A stretch of 64,000 nucleotides of DNA from Streptomyces sp. NBC_00376 (GCF_036077095.1 NZ_CP107960.1:1054001-1118000); one strand, 5' to 3'; shown: positions 25,505 through 34,961, counted from the stretch's first letter. Numbers and translations: made by a program. The notes: generated by a model not told the origin, from the letters alone.

Positions 25505-26551
25505 TCAGTAGGTGACGACGATGCGGCGGCCCACTCCGTCCACCTCGATCCGTCCGCCGAAGGGAATGACCAGCTGGGGGTCGGTGTGACCGAGGTCGAC
25601 GTCGAGGACGGCCGTGGCCCCGGGGGCGTACTCGCTCAACGCCCGCAGGACCGCCTGCCGTTGCTCCTCGCGGAACCGCTCCCCCGCCTCGGCGTCCAGC
25701 GGCTGCTCGAACGACCAGTTCTTGGCCCGTCCCATGAGGAGGGCGGGGAACTGCGCGAGTATCCCCCGCTCCCCCATGTTCCGCAGAATCCGGTAGACCT
25801 CGTCGGCCGAGGGCATCTCCTCGCTCGTTGCGAGGAACAGCACCCGTCCCGCGTAGCTGTCCACCGGCCGGATCTCGCGATCGGCCATCAGCAGCCAGGC
25901 CAGGATCTCCAGATTTCCGCCCCAGCTCGCACCCTTCACGGTCCGGCCGTCGGCGTTGTGCCATGTCCAGCCGTCGCACGGCCGCATCTCGGGTTCGGAG
26001 TCGAAGGTACGGGGCTCCTCCCACCGGCCGCCTGCCCCGTTGGTCTCCTTGGACGGGGTGAGTTCGAAGTCGCCCCGGGTGAAGAGCGCGGCCCGCAGGG
26101 AGTCGGCGGTCAGCGGGTGCATCGCGCCGGGACGCCCCATCTCGACCATCACCGTGCCGCCGTGGTAGCCGACGATGCCCAGGTTCTCCAGGAACACGAG
26201 CAGGTTGGTGTTGTCGCTGTACCCGAAGAAGGGCTTGGGGTTGGCGCGCAGCAGGTCGCGGTCCAGGTACGGCAGCACGGTGATCTGGTCGTCGCCGCCG
26301 ATGGTGGAGATCACGGCCTTGATGTCGGGGTCGGCGAATGCCGCGTGGATGTCGGCGGCCCGTTCCTGCGGAGTGGAGCCCATCTTCCGCGTCGTCGGGT
26401 ACTCCACCGGTTCGAGGCCGAAGTCCTCCCGGAGCCTGCGCAGCCCCAGCTCATGGGGGAGCGGCAGGACGCCGGGGAGGCCGGAGGAGGGAGACAGCAC
26501 GGCGACGCGGTCACCGGGCCGGGGCTTGTCGGGGTACGTGTGGGTCGGCAT
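25505..26551 (-). CDS. S66-family peptidase (LD-carboxypeptidase-like / microcin-immunity-like)
   Basis: A 348-residue cytoplasmic serine peptidase of the MccF/LdcA family. The nucleophile elbow is GYSDNTNL with Ser112, and the conserved acidic ATSEE and the catalytic His322 in GHTDPQ are in place. The N-terminal PGDRVAVLSPSSGLPG and STIGGDD motifs also fit. The length is nearer to MccF (about 340) than to LdcA (about 300). Members cut LD-peptide bonds in cell-wall fragments or detoxify peptide-nucleotide antibiotics. Which applies here is not decided. It stands alone, with the crotonase gene 93 bases upstream. Confidence 0.9.
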   Translation of the reverse strand: MPTHTYPDKPRPGDRVAVLSPSSGLPGVLPLPHELGLRRLREDFGLEPVEYPTTRKMGSTPQERAADIHAAFADPDIKAVISTIGGDDQITVLPYLDRDLLRANPKPFFGYSDNTNLLVFLENLGIVGYHGGTVMVEMGRPGAMHPLTADSLRAALFTRGDFELTPSKETNGAGGRWEEPRTFDSEPEMRPCDGWTWHNADGRTVKGASWGGNLEILAWLLMADREIRPVDSYAGRVLFLATSEEMPSADEVYRILRNMGERGILAQFPALLMGRAKNWSFEQPLDAEAGERFREEQRQAVLRALSEYAPGATAVLDVDLGHTDPQLVIPFGGRIEVDGVGRRIVVTY

Positions 26552-26643
26552 CCGCCGAGCGTAGGGCGGCCCGTGCGGCGGCGGCGTCGCATTTTCGGTC
26601 CGGCCGACGGCAGCGGGGCGGGGCACCGCCGCCGGCCCACCGG

Positions 26644-27423
26644 TCACCCGTCGAAGGATCCGTGACGGCCCGCGCCGCCTCCGAACCGTTCGGCCCCGGC
26701 CTGTGTCTCCCCCGCGGTCAGCGGCACCAGACCGTGCCGGTACTCCTGGGCCAGCGCCTCCGGTTCGCTCAGCCCGTGCTGCTCGCGCACCGAAAGCCGG
26801 TCGTGGCGCAGACACAGCTGCGGGAACGCGGCGATCTCGCGGGCGAGGTTCTCCGCCGTGCCGCGTGCCTCGCCGGGTGGCACGATCCGGTTGGCCAGCC
26901 CCATGGCGTAGGCCTCCGCGGCCGGTACGGGGCGCCCGGTGAGGATCATGTCCATGGCCCGGCTCTCACCGATGAGCCGCGGCAGCCGTACCGTTCCGCC
27001 GTCCACCAGCGGCACTCCCCAGCGCCGGCAGAACACCCCGAACACCGCGTCGTCCTCCGCCACCCGGAGATCGCACCAGAGGGCGAGCTCCAGGCCCCCG
27101 GCCACCGCGTGGCCGGAGACCGCCGCGATGACGGGCTTGCCCAGGCGCATGCGGGTCGGCCCCATCGGCCCGTCGCCGTCGGCCAGGACCCTGTTGCCCC
27201 GCTCCGTACCGATGCCCTTCAGGTCGGCACCCGAGCAGAACGTACCGCCCTCGCCCCACAGCACGGCGACGGCCGCGTCCGGGTCGGCTTCGAACTCCCG
27301 GAAGGCGTCGGCCAGTTGCCGGGCAGTCGGCCCGTCCACGGCGTTGCGGACCTCGGGCCGGTGGAGGATCACCGTGAACACGGGGCCGTCGCGCTCGATC
27401 CGCACGGCTGTTTCTTCGCTCAT
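26644..27423 (-). CDS. Crotonase-fold protein, atypical enoyl-CoA hydratase
   Basis: A 259-residue crotonase family protein with GGGTFCSGADLKGIG (first oxyanion loop) and AAVSGHAVAGGLELALWCDLR (second). In the active-site region that reads FGQPE in classical hydratases, this protein has FGVFCRRWGVPLVDGGT. The first catalytic Glu is replaced by Cys, and the second falls on an Asp (AMDM). Hydratase activity is therefore doubtful. It may be an isomerase, hydrolase or dehalogenase-type crotonase. ATG 27423 is preceded by GGGAGG. No fatty-acid genes lie nearby. Confidence 0.85.
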   Translation of the reverse strand: MSEETAVRIERDGPVFTVILHRPEVRNAVDGPTARQLADAFREFEADPDAAVAVLWGEGGTFCSGADLKGIGTERGNRVLADGDGPMGPTRMRLGKPVIAAVSGHAVAGGLELALWCDLRVAEDDAVFGVFCRRWGVPLVDGGTVRLPRLIGESRAMDMILTGRPVPAAEAYAMGLANRIVPPGEARGTAENLAREIAAFPQLCLRHDRLSVREQHGLSEPEALAQEYRHGLVPLTAGETQAGAERFGGGAGRHGSFDG

Positions 27424-27587
27424 CGTTCGGCCTCCCGCTGGGACGGCGGAGAGCCCCTCCGGCCGGCGGGGCGTCCTGGACCCGGGCTCCGTCCGTGGGA
27501 CGGAGCGCTGCCTCACCCTATTGATCCGGATCGATCCGTCACAGCTGATTCATGCGATTCTCACGCAACCGTTCTACGGTGGGGCCC

Positions 27588-28475
27588 GTGACCCAGATGA
27601 CCCCGCCCGGCTGGCACCCAGACCCCGGGTACACAGGAATCGGCCCCGTTCACGAGCGCTGGTGGGACGGCACCCGGTGGACCGACCAACTGCGCGTGCC
27701 GCCCGCCACGATCCGGCGCCGCCGGATGCGCGTCGGACTGGGCATCACGGCCGCGGTGGTGGTCCTCGCCGCGGTAGGAGGCGGCGTCTTCCTGCTGTCG
27801 GACAACTCCGGCGCCGACAACGAGCGCGCGGCCACGGCCCCGTCCGCCCCGCCCTCGGACTCCCCCCGTCGCGGGCCGGGCGCTCCGGGAGGCGGCGGCG
27901 GGAGCGGCGCCCCCGAGCAGCGGATGCCGGGGACCGAGGACGGCTACGCCACCGACCTGACCAGCGGGATCAACCTGCCGGTGCCCGACGGCTGGAAGGG
28001 CACCTCCGGGGTCACGAGTGCGGGAGTGACGACGGGTGAGTACCCGTGTCCCGGCGACACGTCCGAGCAGTGTGTGCGCGGCGGGGTTTTCTCCGCGCCC
28101 GCCAAGGCCCTGAAGCTCGACACCACGACTGCGAAGGCCACGGCGGAGAAGGACATCTCCGCCAATGCCACCGAATCGTACGGCGAGAAGATCTACGGCG
28201 GCATCACCTCGCACCAGGAACTCAAGTCCGAGCCGGTGACCGTGGCCGGCGAACAGGGGTACCTGGTGCGCTGGAAGGTGGTGACGAAGAACGGTGACGA
28301 CGGGTACGTCCAGTCGCTGGCCTTCCCGTCGCCCCGCTCGAAGGACCTGCTGGTCGTGGTCCGGTCGGGCTTCGACGTGAACGCCAAGGCACCCGCGCTC
28401 TCCGTCATGGACGACATCACCAAGGGCATCAAGGCCGCCTCGGGAGCGGGCTCCGGCCCCGGCACCACCGCGTAG
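27588..28475 (+). CDS. DUF2510 membrane-anchored protein
   Basis: A 295-residue protein. The first 30 residues are a DUF2510 motif (PPGWHPDPG followed by RWWDGTRWTDQ), normally cytoplasmic. One membrane helix follows (GLGITAAVVVLAAVGGGVFLL, about residues 50-70), then a Ser/Pro/Gly linker and an outside domain of about 180 residues with two Cys (PCPGDTSEQC) that could form a disulphide. The start is GTG 27588 with a weak GGTGGGG site; ATG 27597 would remove three residues. The outside domain (TSGINLPVPDGWKGTSG...) resembles actinobacterial surface domains of unknown role. Confidence 0.8.
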   Translation: MTQMTPPGWHPDPGYTGIGPVHERWWDGTRWTDQLRVPPATIRRRRMRVGLGITAAVVVLAAVGGGVFLLSDNSGADNERAATAPSAPPSDSPRRGPGAPGGGGGSGAPEQRMPGTEDGYATDLTSGINLPVPDGWKGTSGVTSAGVTTGEYPCPGDTSEQCVRGGVFSAPAKALKLDTTTAKATAEKDISANATESYGEKIYGGITSHQELKSEPVTVAGEQGYLVRWKVVTKNGDDGYVQSLAFPSPRSKDLLVVVRSGFDVNAKAPALSVMDDITKGIKAASGAGSGPGTTA

Positions 28476-28498
28476 CGGCCGTCGCGGACGGGCACGGC

Positions 28499-28540
28499 GG
28501 CCCGCCTTCGTACACCCGGGCGTGAGTACGAGGGCGGGCC
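28499..28540 (+). terminator. Terminator of the DUF2510 gene
   Basis: The 15-base arms GGCCCGCCTTCGTAC (28499-28513) and GTACGAGGGCGGGCC (28526-28540) pair with only one G-U position and a 12-base loop. Confidence 0.7.
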
Positions 28541-28586
28541 GAGCTGAGTACGTCGGCCGATCCTCCGACGGGGCGTCGCTGGTCGA

Positions 28587-28922
28587 ATGACCATCATGCT
28601 TCCTGACGCACCGTCCCGCCCCCGCATCCAGCACGTCGCCACCGCCGGCACGACGCTGGCGCTGTCGCTGGCCCCGCTGGTGATCGGCGTGCTGCTCGCC
28701 AAGACCATGGCGGCGGACCCGATGACACCGGTGAACGCGATGGTCACCCGGGGCGGGCAGCCCGTACCCATCTCGCCCGCGCAGTGGCGCGGGTGCGGCA
28801 GGCAGGCGCTGCGCAACTGGAAGGCCCCGCTCAAGGCCGGCCGGCGTCCCGTCTCCCTCGTGCGGCGGTGCGCCGGGGTCCGGCGCACGCGCCGCCCGGT
28901 GAAGCTGCCGGTCGAGCACTGA
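28587..28922 (+). CDS. Small hypothetical protein with one membrane helix
   Basis: A 111-residue frame from ATG 28587 with GC-rich third positions like its neighbours. Residues 19-42 (AGTTLALSLAPLVIGVLLAKTMAA) form one hydrophobic helix. The C-terminal half is strongly basic (RRPVSLVRRCAGVRRTRRPVK). It has two Cys. There is no good ribosome site within 10 bases. No family is recognised, and it could be a chance frame, but the composition and clean helix favour a real gene. Confidence 0.5.
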   Translation: MTIMLPDAPSRPRIQHVATAGTTLALSLAPLVIGVLLAKTMAADPMTPVNAMVTRGGQPVPISPAQWRGCGRQALRNWKAPLKAGRRPVSLVRRCAGVRRTRRPVKLPVEH

Positions 28923-28931
28923 GGGGCGGCG

Positions 28932-28966
28932 GGCCCGGCACCCGAAGGTGGACCGGGTGTCAGGCC
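28932..28966. terminator. Hairpin between convergent small gene and methyltransferase
   Basis: GGCCCGGCACCCG (28932-28944) can pair with CGGGTGTCAGGCC (28954-28966), allowing two G-U pairs. It overlaps the methyltransferase stop codon. Confidence 0.35.
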
Positions 28967-29592
28967 CGTCGGCAGTGCAGGAACAACTGGGGCTCGGCCA
29001 CCGCCGCTTCGTACTCCGGGGTGAACAGGGTGCTCTGCTCCCACAGCACCGAGAGCCCGGCCTCGGTGACCAGCTCGGTGAACTCCTCCGGGCCGAAGCT
29101 CGTCGCCCGCACGTTGTGGCCCATGAAGACGACGTCGAAGTCCTCCACGTCCAGCGGCACCGTGGCCACGACCAGATGACCGCCGGGAACCAGCAGCCGT
29201 CCGAGCTTCCGCAGGAGCCGGAACTGGTCGTCGCGGGACATCTGGAGCAGTGAGAAATAGGCGCAGACCGCGTCGAAACTGCCTTCTTCCAGGGGGAGTT
29301 CGCGAATGTCGGCGCATTCGAACGCCGCGTCGGGGACCTGCCGGGCCGCCAGTTCGACCATGCCGGGCGAGACGTCCACCCCCAGCACGTCATGGCCGGC
29401 CTCGGTGAGGGTCCGGGCGGTCGGCCGCCCCGTTCCGCTGCCGACGTCCAGGATACGGCTGTGCGGTGCGAGATCGCCCAGCAGCCGGTGCAACGAGGCG
29501 TGGTGGGCGGCGGATCCGGCGAACGCCCGCTCGTAGTCGGCGCCCAGCGCGTCGAACACCGTGGCGGCAGCCTGGCCGTGGTCTCCGTCCAT
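28960..29592 (-). CDS. Class I SAM-dependent methyltransferase
   Basis: A 210-residue protein with methyltransferase motifs: motif I ILDVGSGTGRPTA (about residues 47-59), the acidic end of beta-2 in VLGVDVSPGMVELA, motif II-like CADIRELPLEEGSFDAV, and VPGGHLVVATVPLD. The C-terminal part (FGPEEFTELVTEAGLSVLW) fits the Methyltransf_25/31 type. Substrate unknown; the neighbours give no clue. The start is ATG 29592. Confidence 0.88.
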   Translation of the reverse strand: MDGDHGQAAATVFDALGADYERAFAGSAAHHASLHRLLGDLAPHSRILDVGSGTGRPTARTLTEAGHDVLGVDVSPGMVELAARQVPDAAFECADIRELPLEEGSFDAVCAYFSLLQMSRDDQFRLLRKLGRLLVPGGHLVVATVPLDVEDFDVVFMGHNVRATSFGPEEFTELVTEAGLSVLWEQSTLFTPEYEAAVAEPQLFLHCRRA

Positions 29593-30135
29593 CGATGTGT
29601 TTCCTTCCCCGAGCGCCGCCCAGTGCGGCTCCCGAGGATCGTTTCATCATTCGCCATCGCCTTCAACGCCCGTCCATGGCAAGGAACATGGGGCCGATCG
29701 AGGAACTGGTGCACGCATGCGGGGCGGAGCGGGCCGTCCACGACCGGCCGCCGGGCGCGGGGCCACGAAATCCGGTTTCCTGCCCGCACCCGGGTTCCCT
29801 ACACTCACCACGAAACGCGCGCCACAACAACACTGCGGCGCGCACCGTGACCAGTGGGGGGAGACCTGCCGTGCGCTACCGCACCGCTGTTGTCGTCCCC
29901 TCGTCGCGGTACGAGGTGATCCTGGTGTCTTCGTGCGCCCGGTGCAGGCTGCGCGGCCCGCACCGGTCCCCCGCGACGGACAACTGACCTCGCAGCGCCC
30001 GGCGTCGACACGGCCGGGCGGCGGCTCACCGGTGTGACACACCGTGCCGGAGGTCTTCGCCCGGCCTGATCACAGGCCCGGTTCGTCCGGGAATCGCGCC
30101 CTCCCGTTCCGGATCATTCCGAAAGGCCATGGGCC
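29593..30135. other. 543-base region between methyltransferase and EF-G-like genes
   Basis: It contains divergent promoter sequence for the methyltransferase (AT-richer stretch near 29640-29690) and one small possible gene at 29871-29987. I see no RNA gene or repeat here. Confidence 0.4.
29871..29987 (+). CDS. Possible 38-residue peptide
   Basis: GTG 29871 follows GGGGGGAG by six bases and opens a 38-residue frame with three Cys (SSCARCRLRG in its second half) and a valine-rich start. The ribosome site is good but the codon use is neutral, so this is a weak call. It ends 148 bases before the EF-G-like gene and could be an upstream leader. Confidence 0.3.
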   Translation: MRYRTAVVVPSSRYEVILVSSCARCRLRGPHRSPATDN

Positions 30136-32220
30136 GTGCGTACCGAACTGCACCGTCAACCCACCAGTCCGCTGAGCGCCGTTCGCAATCTGGGCATCCT
30201 CGCCCACGTCGACGCCGGCAAGACCACCGTCACCGAGCGGATCCTCTACCTCACCGGCGCCGTCCACAAGCAGGGCGAGGTCCACGACGGGACGACCGTC
30301 ACCGACTTCGACTCCCAGGAACGCGACCGCGGGATCACCATCTTCGCCGCCGCGGTGAGCTGTTCGTGGGACGGTCACCGGATCAATCTGATCGACACCC
30401 CGGGCCATGTCGACTTCACCGACGAGGTGGAGCGCTCGCTGCGGGTGCTCGACGGAGCGATCGCGGTGTTCGACGCCGTCGCGGGCGTCGAGCCGCAGAG
30501 CGAGTCGGTGTGGCGGCAGGCCGACCGGCACGGGGTGCCGCGGATCGCCTTCGTCAACAAGCTGGACCGTGCCGGGGCCGACCTCGACACGGCGGTCTCG
30601 TCGATCAGGGACCGGCTGCACACCGTCCCGCTGGTGGTCCAGCTGCCGATCGGGAGCGAGAACGGGTTCAGTGGAGTGGTGGATCTGCTGCGCATGCGGG
30701 CGCTGGTCTGGGCCGACGGCGGTGGCACGTTCGAGGAGAGGCAGGTGCCCGAGGCGCTGCGCGACGAGGCGCAGCGGCGCAGGCGGCTGCTGGAGGAGAC
30801 CGTGGCGGAGCTCCATCCGGCCGCGCTGGAGGAGTTCTGCGCGCGGTCGTCGGTGTCCGAGCGGACGCTGCGGTCCGCGCTGCGCGACCTGACCCGTACC
30901 GGCGAAGGTGTAGTGGTGCTGTGCGGTTCGGCCTACCGCAACCGCGGGATCGAGCCGCTCCTGGAGGCCGTGGTGTCCTACCTGCCGTCACCGCTGGACG
31001 TGCCGCCGGTACGCGGCGCCCTGGACGGCGCGGTGCAGGAGCGGGCCTCCGATCCGGCGGCGCCGTTCGCCGCTCTGGTGTTCAAGGTGAGCTCGACCGA
31101 GACGGGCCGGCTGACCCTTCTGCGGGTGTATTCGGGAACGATCCGGAAGGGGGACACGGTGCTGGACGCGGGCGCGCGGCGCCACGAGCGCGTCGGACGG
31201 ATCCTGCGCGTGCAGGCGGGCCGGCACGGGGACGTCGATACGGCGGTGGCCGGGGACATCGTCGCGGTGATCGGGCTGAAGGCGGCCCGTGCCGGGGCGA
31301 CCCTGTGCGCACCCTCGGCGCCCTTGGTCCTCGAACCGCCCACCGCGGCCGACCCGGTCGTCTCGGTGGCGGTCGAGGCCCGCAGACGGACCGATACCGA
31401 GCGGCTGGTGACGGCGCTGGCGCGGCTGGTCGAGGAGGATCCCTCGCTGGCGGTCCGTACCGATCCCGAGACGGGGCAGACGGTGCTGTCGGGGATGGGG
31501 GAACTGCATCTGGAGGTCGCGGTGGAGAAGATCCGGCGTGCGCACGGGCTGGAGATCGGTGTCGGCAGGCCGCAGGTGGCCTACCGGGAGACGGTCGCCC
31601 GCGGGGTGGCCGGGCTGGTGTACCGCCATGTGAAGCAGGACGGCGGCGCCGGGCAGTTCGCCCATGTCGTCATCGACACGGAGCCGTTGGAGGCCACCGG
31701 TGACGACGGCGGGGACAGCGGGCCCGACTTCGTGTTCCGGTCGACCGTCGTCGGTGGACGGGTGCCGCAGGAGTACGTCCGTGCGGTGGAGGCCGGCTGC
31801 CGGGACGCGCTTGCCGAGGGTCCGCTCGGCGGGCACCCGGTGACCGGGCTGCGGGTCACTCTGACCGACGGGGCCACCCACTCCAAGGACTCCTCGGAGA
31901 TGGCGTTCCGCACGGCCGGCCGGTTCGCGCTCCGTGAGGCGCTGCGGGCGAGCGCGATGGTGCTGCTGGAGCCGGTGGCGGAGGTCACCGTCACCGTGCC
32001 CGACGACGCCGTGGGCGGTGTCCTCGGCGATCTCGCGGCACGGCGCGGCCGGGTCACCGGCTCGGCCGCGCGGGCAGGCACGGCGGTGATCACGGCGACC
32101 GTGCCGCTGGCGGAGCTGTTCGGCTACGCGACCCGGCTGCGCAGCCGGACCCAGGGCCGGGGGACGTTCACGACCCGGCCCACCGGCTACGCCCCGGCGC
32201 CGAACCCGGCGGCCGGGTAG
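30136..32220 (+). CDS. fusA: Elongation factor G-like GTPase (second EF-G)
   Basis: A 694-residue translational GTPase from GTG 30136. All G motifs are present: AHVDAGKTT (residues 23-31), [13 protein letters not shown] (about 87), NKLD (141-144). Domains II-V follow: [21 protein letters not shown] (II), [14 protein letters not shown] (III), the EF-G IV region, and the C-terminal V. Size and domain order are those of EF-G, not of TetM-like protection proteins (about 640 aa). It is not next to rpsL/rpsG/tuf, so it is probably the EF-G2 paralogue, whose role in actinomycetes is less clear. The 3' end is followed by a strong TTCG hairpin. Confidence 0.9.
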   Translation: MRTELHRQPTSPLSAVRNLGILAHVDAGKTTVTERILYLTGAVHKQGEVHDGTTVTDFDSQERDRGITIFAAAVSCSWDGHRINLIDTPGHVDFTDEVERSLRVLDGAIAVFDAVAGVEPQSESVWRQADRHGVPRIAFVNKLDRAGADLDTAVSSIRDRLHTVPLVVQLPIGSENGFSGVVDLLRMRALVWADGGGTFEERQVPEALRDEAQRRRRLLEETVAELHPAALEEFCARSSVSERTLRSALRDLTRTGEGVVVLCGSAYRNRGIEPLLEAVVSYLPSPLDVPPVRGALDGAVQERASDPAAPFAALVFKVSSTETGRLTLLRVYSGTIRKGDTVLDAGARRHERVGRILRVQAGRHGDVDTAVAGDIVAVIGLKAARAGATLCAPSAPLVLEPPTAADPVVSVAVEARRRTDTERLVTALARLVEEDPSLAVRTDPETGQTVLSGMGELHLEVAVEKIRRAHGLEIGVGRPQVAYRETVARGVAGLVYRHVKQDGGAGQFAHVVIDTEPLEATGDDGGDSGPDFVFRSTVVGGRVPQEYVRAVEAGCRDALAEGPLGGHPVTGLRVTLTDGATHSKDSSEMAFRTAGRFALREALRASAMVLLEPVAEVTVTVPDDAVGGVLGDLAARRGRVTGSAARAGTAVITATVPLAELFGYATRLRSRTQGRGTFTTRPTGYAPAPNPAAG

Positions 32221-32228
32221 CGACCGGT

Positions 32229-32258
32229 CCGGCCCCACCCGTTCGCGGGTGGGGCCGG
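32229..32258. terminator. TTCG-tetraloop hairpin between EF-G gene and eCIS operon
   Basis: A perfect 13-bp stem (CCGGCCCCACCCG / CGGGTGGGGCCGG) with a TTCG loop lies between convergent units. It has no T-run, which is usual in Streptomyces, and it works in both directions. Confidence 0.75.
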
Positions 32259-32365
32259 TCAGGCCGGGCCGTCGCCTTGATCTGCGCTGGAGGCGCACCC
32301 GTTTCCGGGTGAATCGCTCCCTGAAGTCGGAGATCCAGCGACGGCGGGCCCCGGCTCCATCGTGC

Positions 32366-33259
32366 TCACTGCTTCGCCTTCGGCACCTTCAGCCGGTCCC
32401 AGCTGACCTTCCCGGGGGTGCCGTCGGCATCCTTCCCCTTGAAGCCCAGTTTGCGCTGCCACGCCGCGTACGACTTGCGGTCCGCCTCGGTCCACTCGGG
32501 GCTCGGGCCCGTCTCGTAGTGGCTGCAGCCCTCCGCAGTCAGGCGACGCCCCATCATGGTGATCACGGGGTGGCTCCGGCCTACGTGGAAGAATCCGCTG
32601 CCGGGGAACCTCTCGTACTCGGTCTTCGGCTTCGGCTTCGGTTCGTGGCTCCCGCTGTCCCCGCCGTGGCCGTCCAGCCGGTCCGCGATGCGCTTTCGCA
32701 TTCCGTCCATCGTGAAGCCTCGCGGGTCGACCTTGCCGGGCTGCCACTCCTTGTGGCCGATCACCGAGCGTTCGCTCCAGCCGTGGGCGCGGCAGATGGC
32801 GGCGGCGACCTTCTCGATGGCCTCCTTCTGGGCCTCGGGCCATGGGTCCTTGCCGTCGCCGCGGTTGATGCACTCGAATCCGTAGAAGTGGCGGTTGCCA
32901 TCGGTGTCGGCGGCGTTGTCGTGCGGCAGCTTCGTCTCGTTGACGACGGCGCGCAGCACGTCGCTGTCGCCGAGGCCCGCGTGATTGGCCCGGCCGTTGC
33001 CGACGAGGTGGATCTCCCCCTTCTTGTCGATGACGCCGTGGCACAACGGGCCCGGCAGGCTGGAGTGGCCGTCGTAGCAGAGCGCGACCGAGGAGTCCGT
33101 CCCGGAGGTGACGGTGTGGTGGATCATCACGCCGTGCATCGGGCCGTACGGGCCCTTCGCGTTGCGGTTGTGGCGGCGCCAGTTGCGTACCTCGTGGACG
33201 GTGAGGCCCTCGGCGCGCAGGACCTCCACCAGCTTGGACGCGGTCAGGGGCGTGGCCAT
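32366..33259 (-). CDS. eCIS-linked peptidoglycan amidase (Amidase_2) with peptidoglycan-binding tail
   Basis: A 297-residue protein with an N-terminal N-acetylmuramoyl-L-alanine amidase domain (about residues 30-195). Zinc ligands can be placed at His47 (MIHHTV), His169 (IGHKEW) and Asp178, with Lys176 in the AmpD-like catalytic position. The C-terminal 75 residues (FPGSGFFHVGRS...YAAWQRKLGFKG) match a peptidoglycan-binding-like domain common in Streptomyces. There is no signal peptide, so it is not exported alone. Its ATG overlaps the stop of the DUF6519 gene, making it the last gene of the eCIS operon. It may be carried on or in the particle to breach the cell wall, or help release particles. 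Confidence 0.9.
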   Translation of the reverse strand: MATPLTASKLVEVLRAEGLTVHEVRNWRRHNRNAKGPYGPMHGVMIHHTVTSGTDSSVALCYDGHSSLPGPLCHGVIDKKGEIHLVGNGRANHAGLGDSDVLRAVVNETKLPHDNAADTDGNRHFYGFECINRGDGKDPWPEAQKEAIEKVAAAICRAHGWSERSVIGHKEWQPGKVDPRGFTMDGMRKRIADRLDGHGGDSGSHEPKPKPKTEYERFPGSGFFHVGRSHPVITMMGRRLTAEGCSHYETGPSPEWTEADRKSYAAWQRKLGFKGKDADGTPGKVSWDRLKVPKAKQ

Positions 33260-34875
33260 CAGGCGTTCTCCTCTCCGCCCGCGGCCTCGTCCACCGCTGC
33301 CTCGGCGGCGGCGGTCGTCTGCGACCTTGTCGCGGCCGGGGCGGCGCCCTCGGCGGCCAGCTCCTCTTCCCGTGCCTGCTGTTCGGCGGCGAGAGCGGCC
33401 GCGCCGGCCGGCGGGACGGCCCGGGTGGCGAGAGGGGTGAAGCCGAGGCGCAGGTCGACGGGGCTGCCCTCACCCTTGACGAGGGCGAGCGGCGCGTAGT
33501 GGCGGACGATGCCGGCGGGGTGGATCAGGAGCGGCTTGCGGGCGGCGTTCACGGGCCATTCGACGCTGCCGGTGGCGGTGCGGGCGGTGACGGTCCAGTA
33601 GTCGCCGGTGCGGTACGTCCGGCCCTTCTCGAAGTAGATCTCGACGCCGTCCTCCAGCGGCAGCCAGGCGCCCTCCTCGATGCGGATGGCGCCGCCGCGC
33701 AGCGCGGTGGTGCGGCCGCCGCGGTGGCTCGGCCCCGCCCGGTGGTCCCAGCGGCGCAGGTACGGGTGGAGTTCGGGGCGCCGCCCGACGTGCTGGTCCG
33801 GCTCGGCGGAAAGACGTACCCGGCGGCCCGGCAGGTCCAGTTCCTCGACCTTGAGCAGCGGCAGGGGCTCCAGACGGGAGGCGTACGCGGTGTCGACGAG
33901 CTCGACGTGGTCGCCGACGTCCAGGTCCAGTTTGTCGTCCTGCCCGAGGTTCGCCAACTGCACCCAGATGCCGTCGACTTCATCGACCGGGAAGACCACT
34001 GAGCCGTTCTCGCGGGACCACTTGAAGGTGGCGTTGCCGGGCTTGCCCGCCTTGCCGGCCTCGCCCCCCTCATGGATCTCGACGCGATAGAGCTGGTTCT
34101 CCGGACCCCGGTAGCGGGCGTCCGGCTTGACGAGGCAGGGGTCCTCGTCGGCGTGGTCGGGGCGCTCGCTGCGGGCGGCGAGGCGGGACTTGGGGGCGGC
34201 TTCGCCCGCCGCCCAGCGCTCGAAGGCCCGGCGCACCTCGTCGGGCGACGGCACATCGCCCTCGATGCCCAGCTTCGAGTAGGCGAGCGGCAGTACCTGC
34301 CAGACGACCTTGCGGCGGGCGGCGGTGTCGGGCATCGCCGGGCCGAGGGCCACCTCGCGCAGCGCCGGGTCCTCGGCGGCGGTCACCGCCCGCTCCCACA
34401 CGTCGAGGTACACGACGAAGGGGTAGTCGGTGGGCAGCCGGTCACCCGGCTTCTCCTTGTCGCGGTAGCCGTCGGGCTGGTCCCAGTAGTCCCAGAACGC
34501 GGGCGGTTCGGCGGTGGGCATCCCGTCGTCGGGGTCGGAGGCGGCGGCGTCCTCGTCGGGCACCGCGTCGCCGGGGGCCGGGCGGGTCGCGTCGCACAGT
34601 ATGCCGTCGACGTAGTAGTGGCCGCCATGGATGTCCAGGGTGTCGAGGTCGGGGGTGGCTCCGTGGTACTCGATGCGGAAGCCCGTGTCGCCGTCGGCGC
34701 CGAGCGGGCCGCCGTGCTGACCGATCAGGTCGACGGCGGTCGTGCGCGCCTGGTGGAGCTGGATCGCGGCCTGCTCGTTGGCGTCCGCGTCGAGCTGGAC
34801 CCGGCCCTGCTGGGCGATGACCGCCGAGTAGTGCCGCGAGGGCCGGAAGGTGGAGCGGGAGATGTCTGCGTGCAT
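33259..34875 (-). CDS. DUF6519-like eCIS protein
   Basis: A 538-residue protein with the opening MHADISRSTFRPSRHYSAVIAQQGRVQLDADANEQ, a hallmark of proteins annotated as DUF6519 in phage-tail-like operons. Its middle part is beta-rich with many short strands (IRIEYHGA, GGHYYVDGILCDA, PFVVYLDVWERAV). The last 60 residues are Ala/Glu-rich and probably unstructured. It lies between the fibre gene (gap of 86 bases) and the amidase (overlap), so it is likely a particle-surface or fibre-network component. No enzymatic motif is seen. Confidence 0.83.
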   Translation of the reverse strand: MHADISRSTFRPSRHYSAVIAQQGRVQLDADANEQAAIQLHQARTTAVDLIGQHGGPLGADGDTGFRIEYHGATPDLDTLDIHGGHYYVDGILCDATRPAPGDAVPDEDAAASDPDDGMPTAEPPAFWDYWDQPDGYRDKEKPGDRLPTDYPFVVYLDVWERAVTAAEDPALREVALGPAMPDTAARRKVVWQVLPLAYSKLGIEGDVPSPDEVRRAFERWAAGEAAPKSRLAARSERPDHADEDPCLVKPDARYRGPENQLYRVEIHEGGEAGKAGKPGNATFKWSRENGSVVFPVDEVDGIWVQLANLGQDDKLDLDVGDHVELVDTAYASRLEPLPLLKVEELDLPGRRVRLSAEPDQHVGRRPELHPYLRRWDHRAGPSHRGGRTTALRGGAIRIEEGAWLPLEDGVEIYFEKGRTYRTGDYWTVTARTATGSVEWPVNAARKPLLIHPAGIVRHYAPLALVKGEGSPVDLRLGFTPLATRAVPPAGAAALAAEQQAREEELAAEGAAPAATRSQTTAAAEAAVDEAAGGEENA

Positions 34876-34961
34876 GAAGGGTGTCCCCCTGGTTCGGAAG
34901 TGTGCGGGTCGCACGTCGTCGGTGGGAAGGGCGCGGCAGACGCCCTCGGGTGCGGCTCGGC

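Noticed and set aside
28499..28540. Possible small RNA gene at the strong hairpin after the DUF2510 gene
   Set aside because: Position straight after a stop codon and before the next gene fits a terminator; no separate promoter seen.
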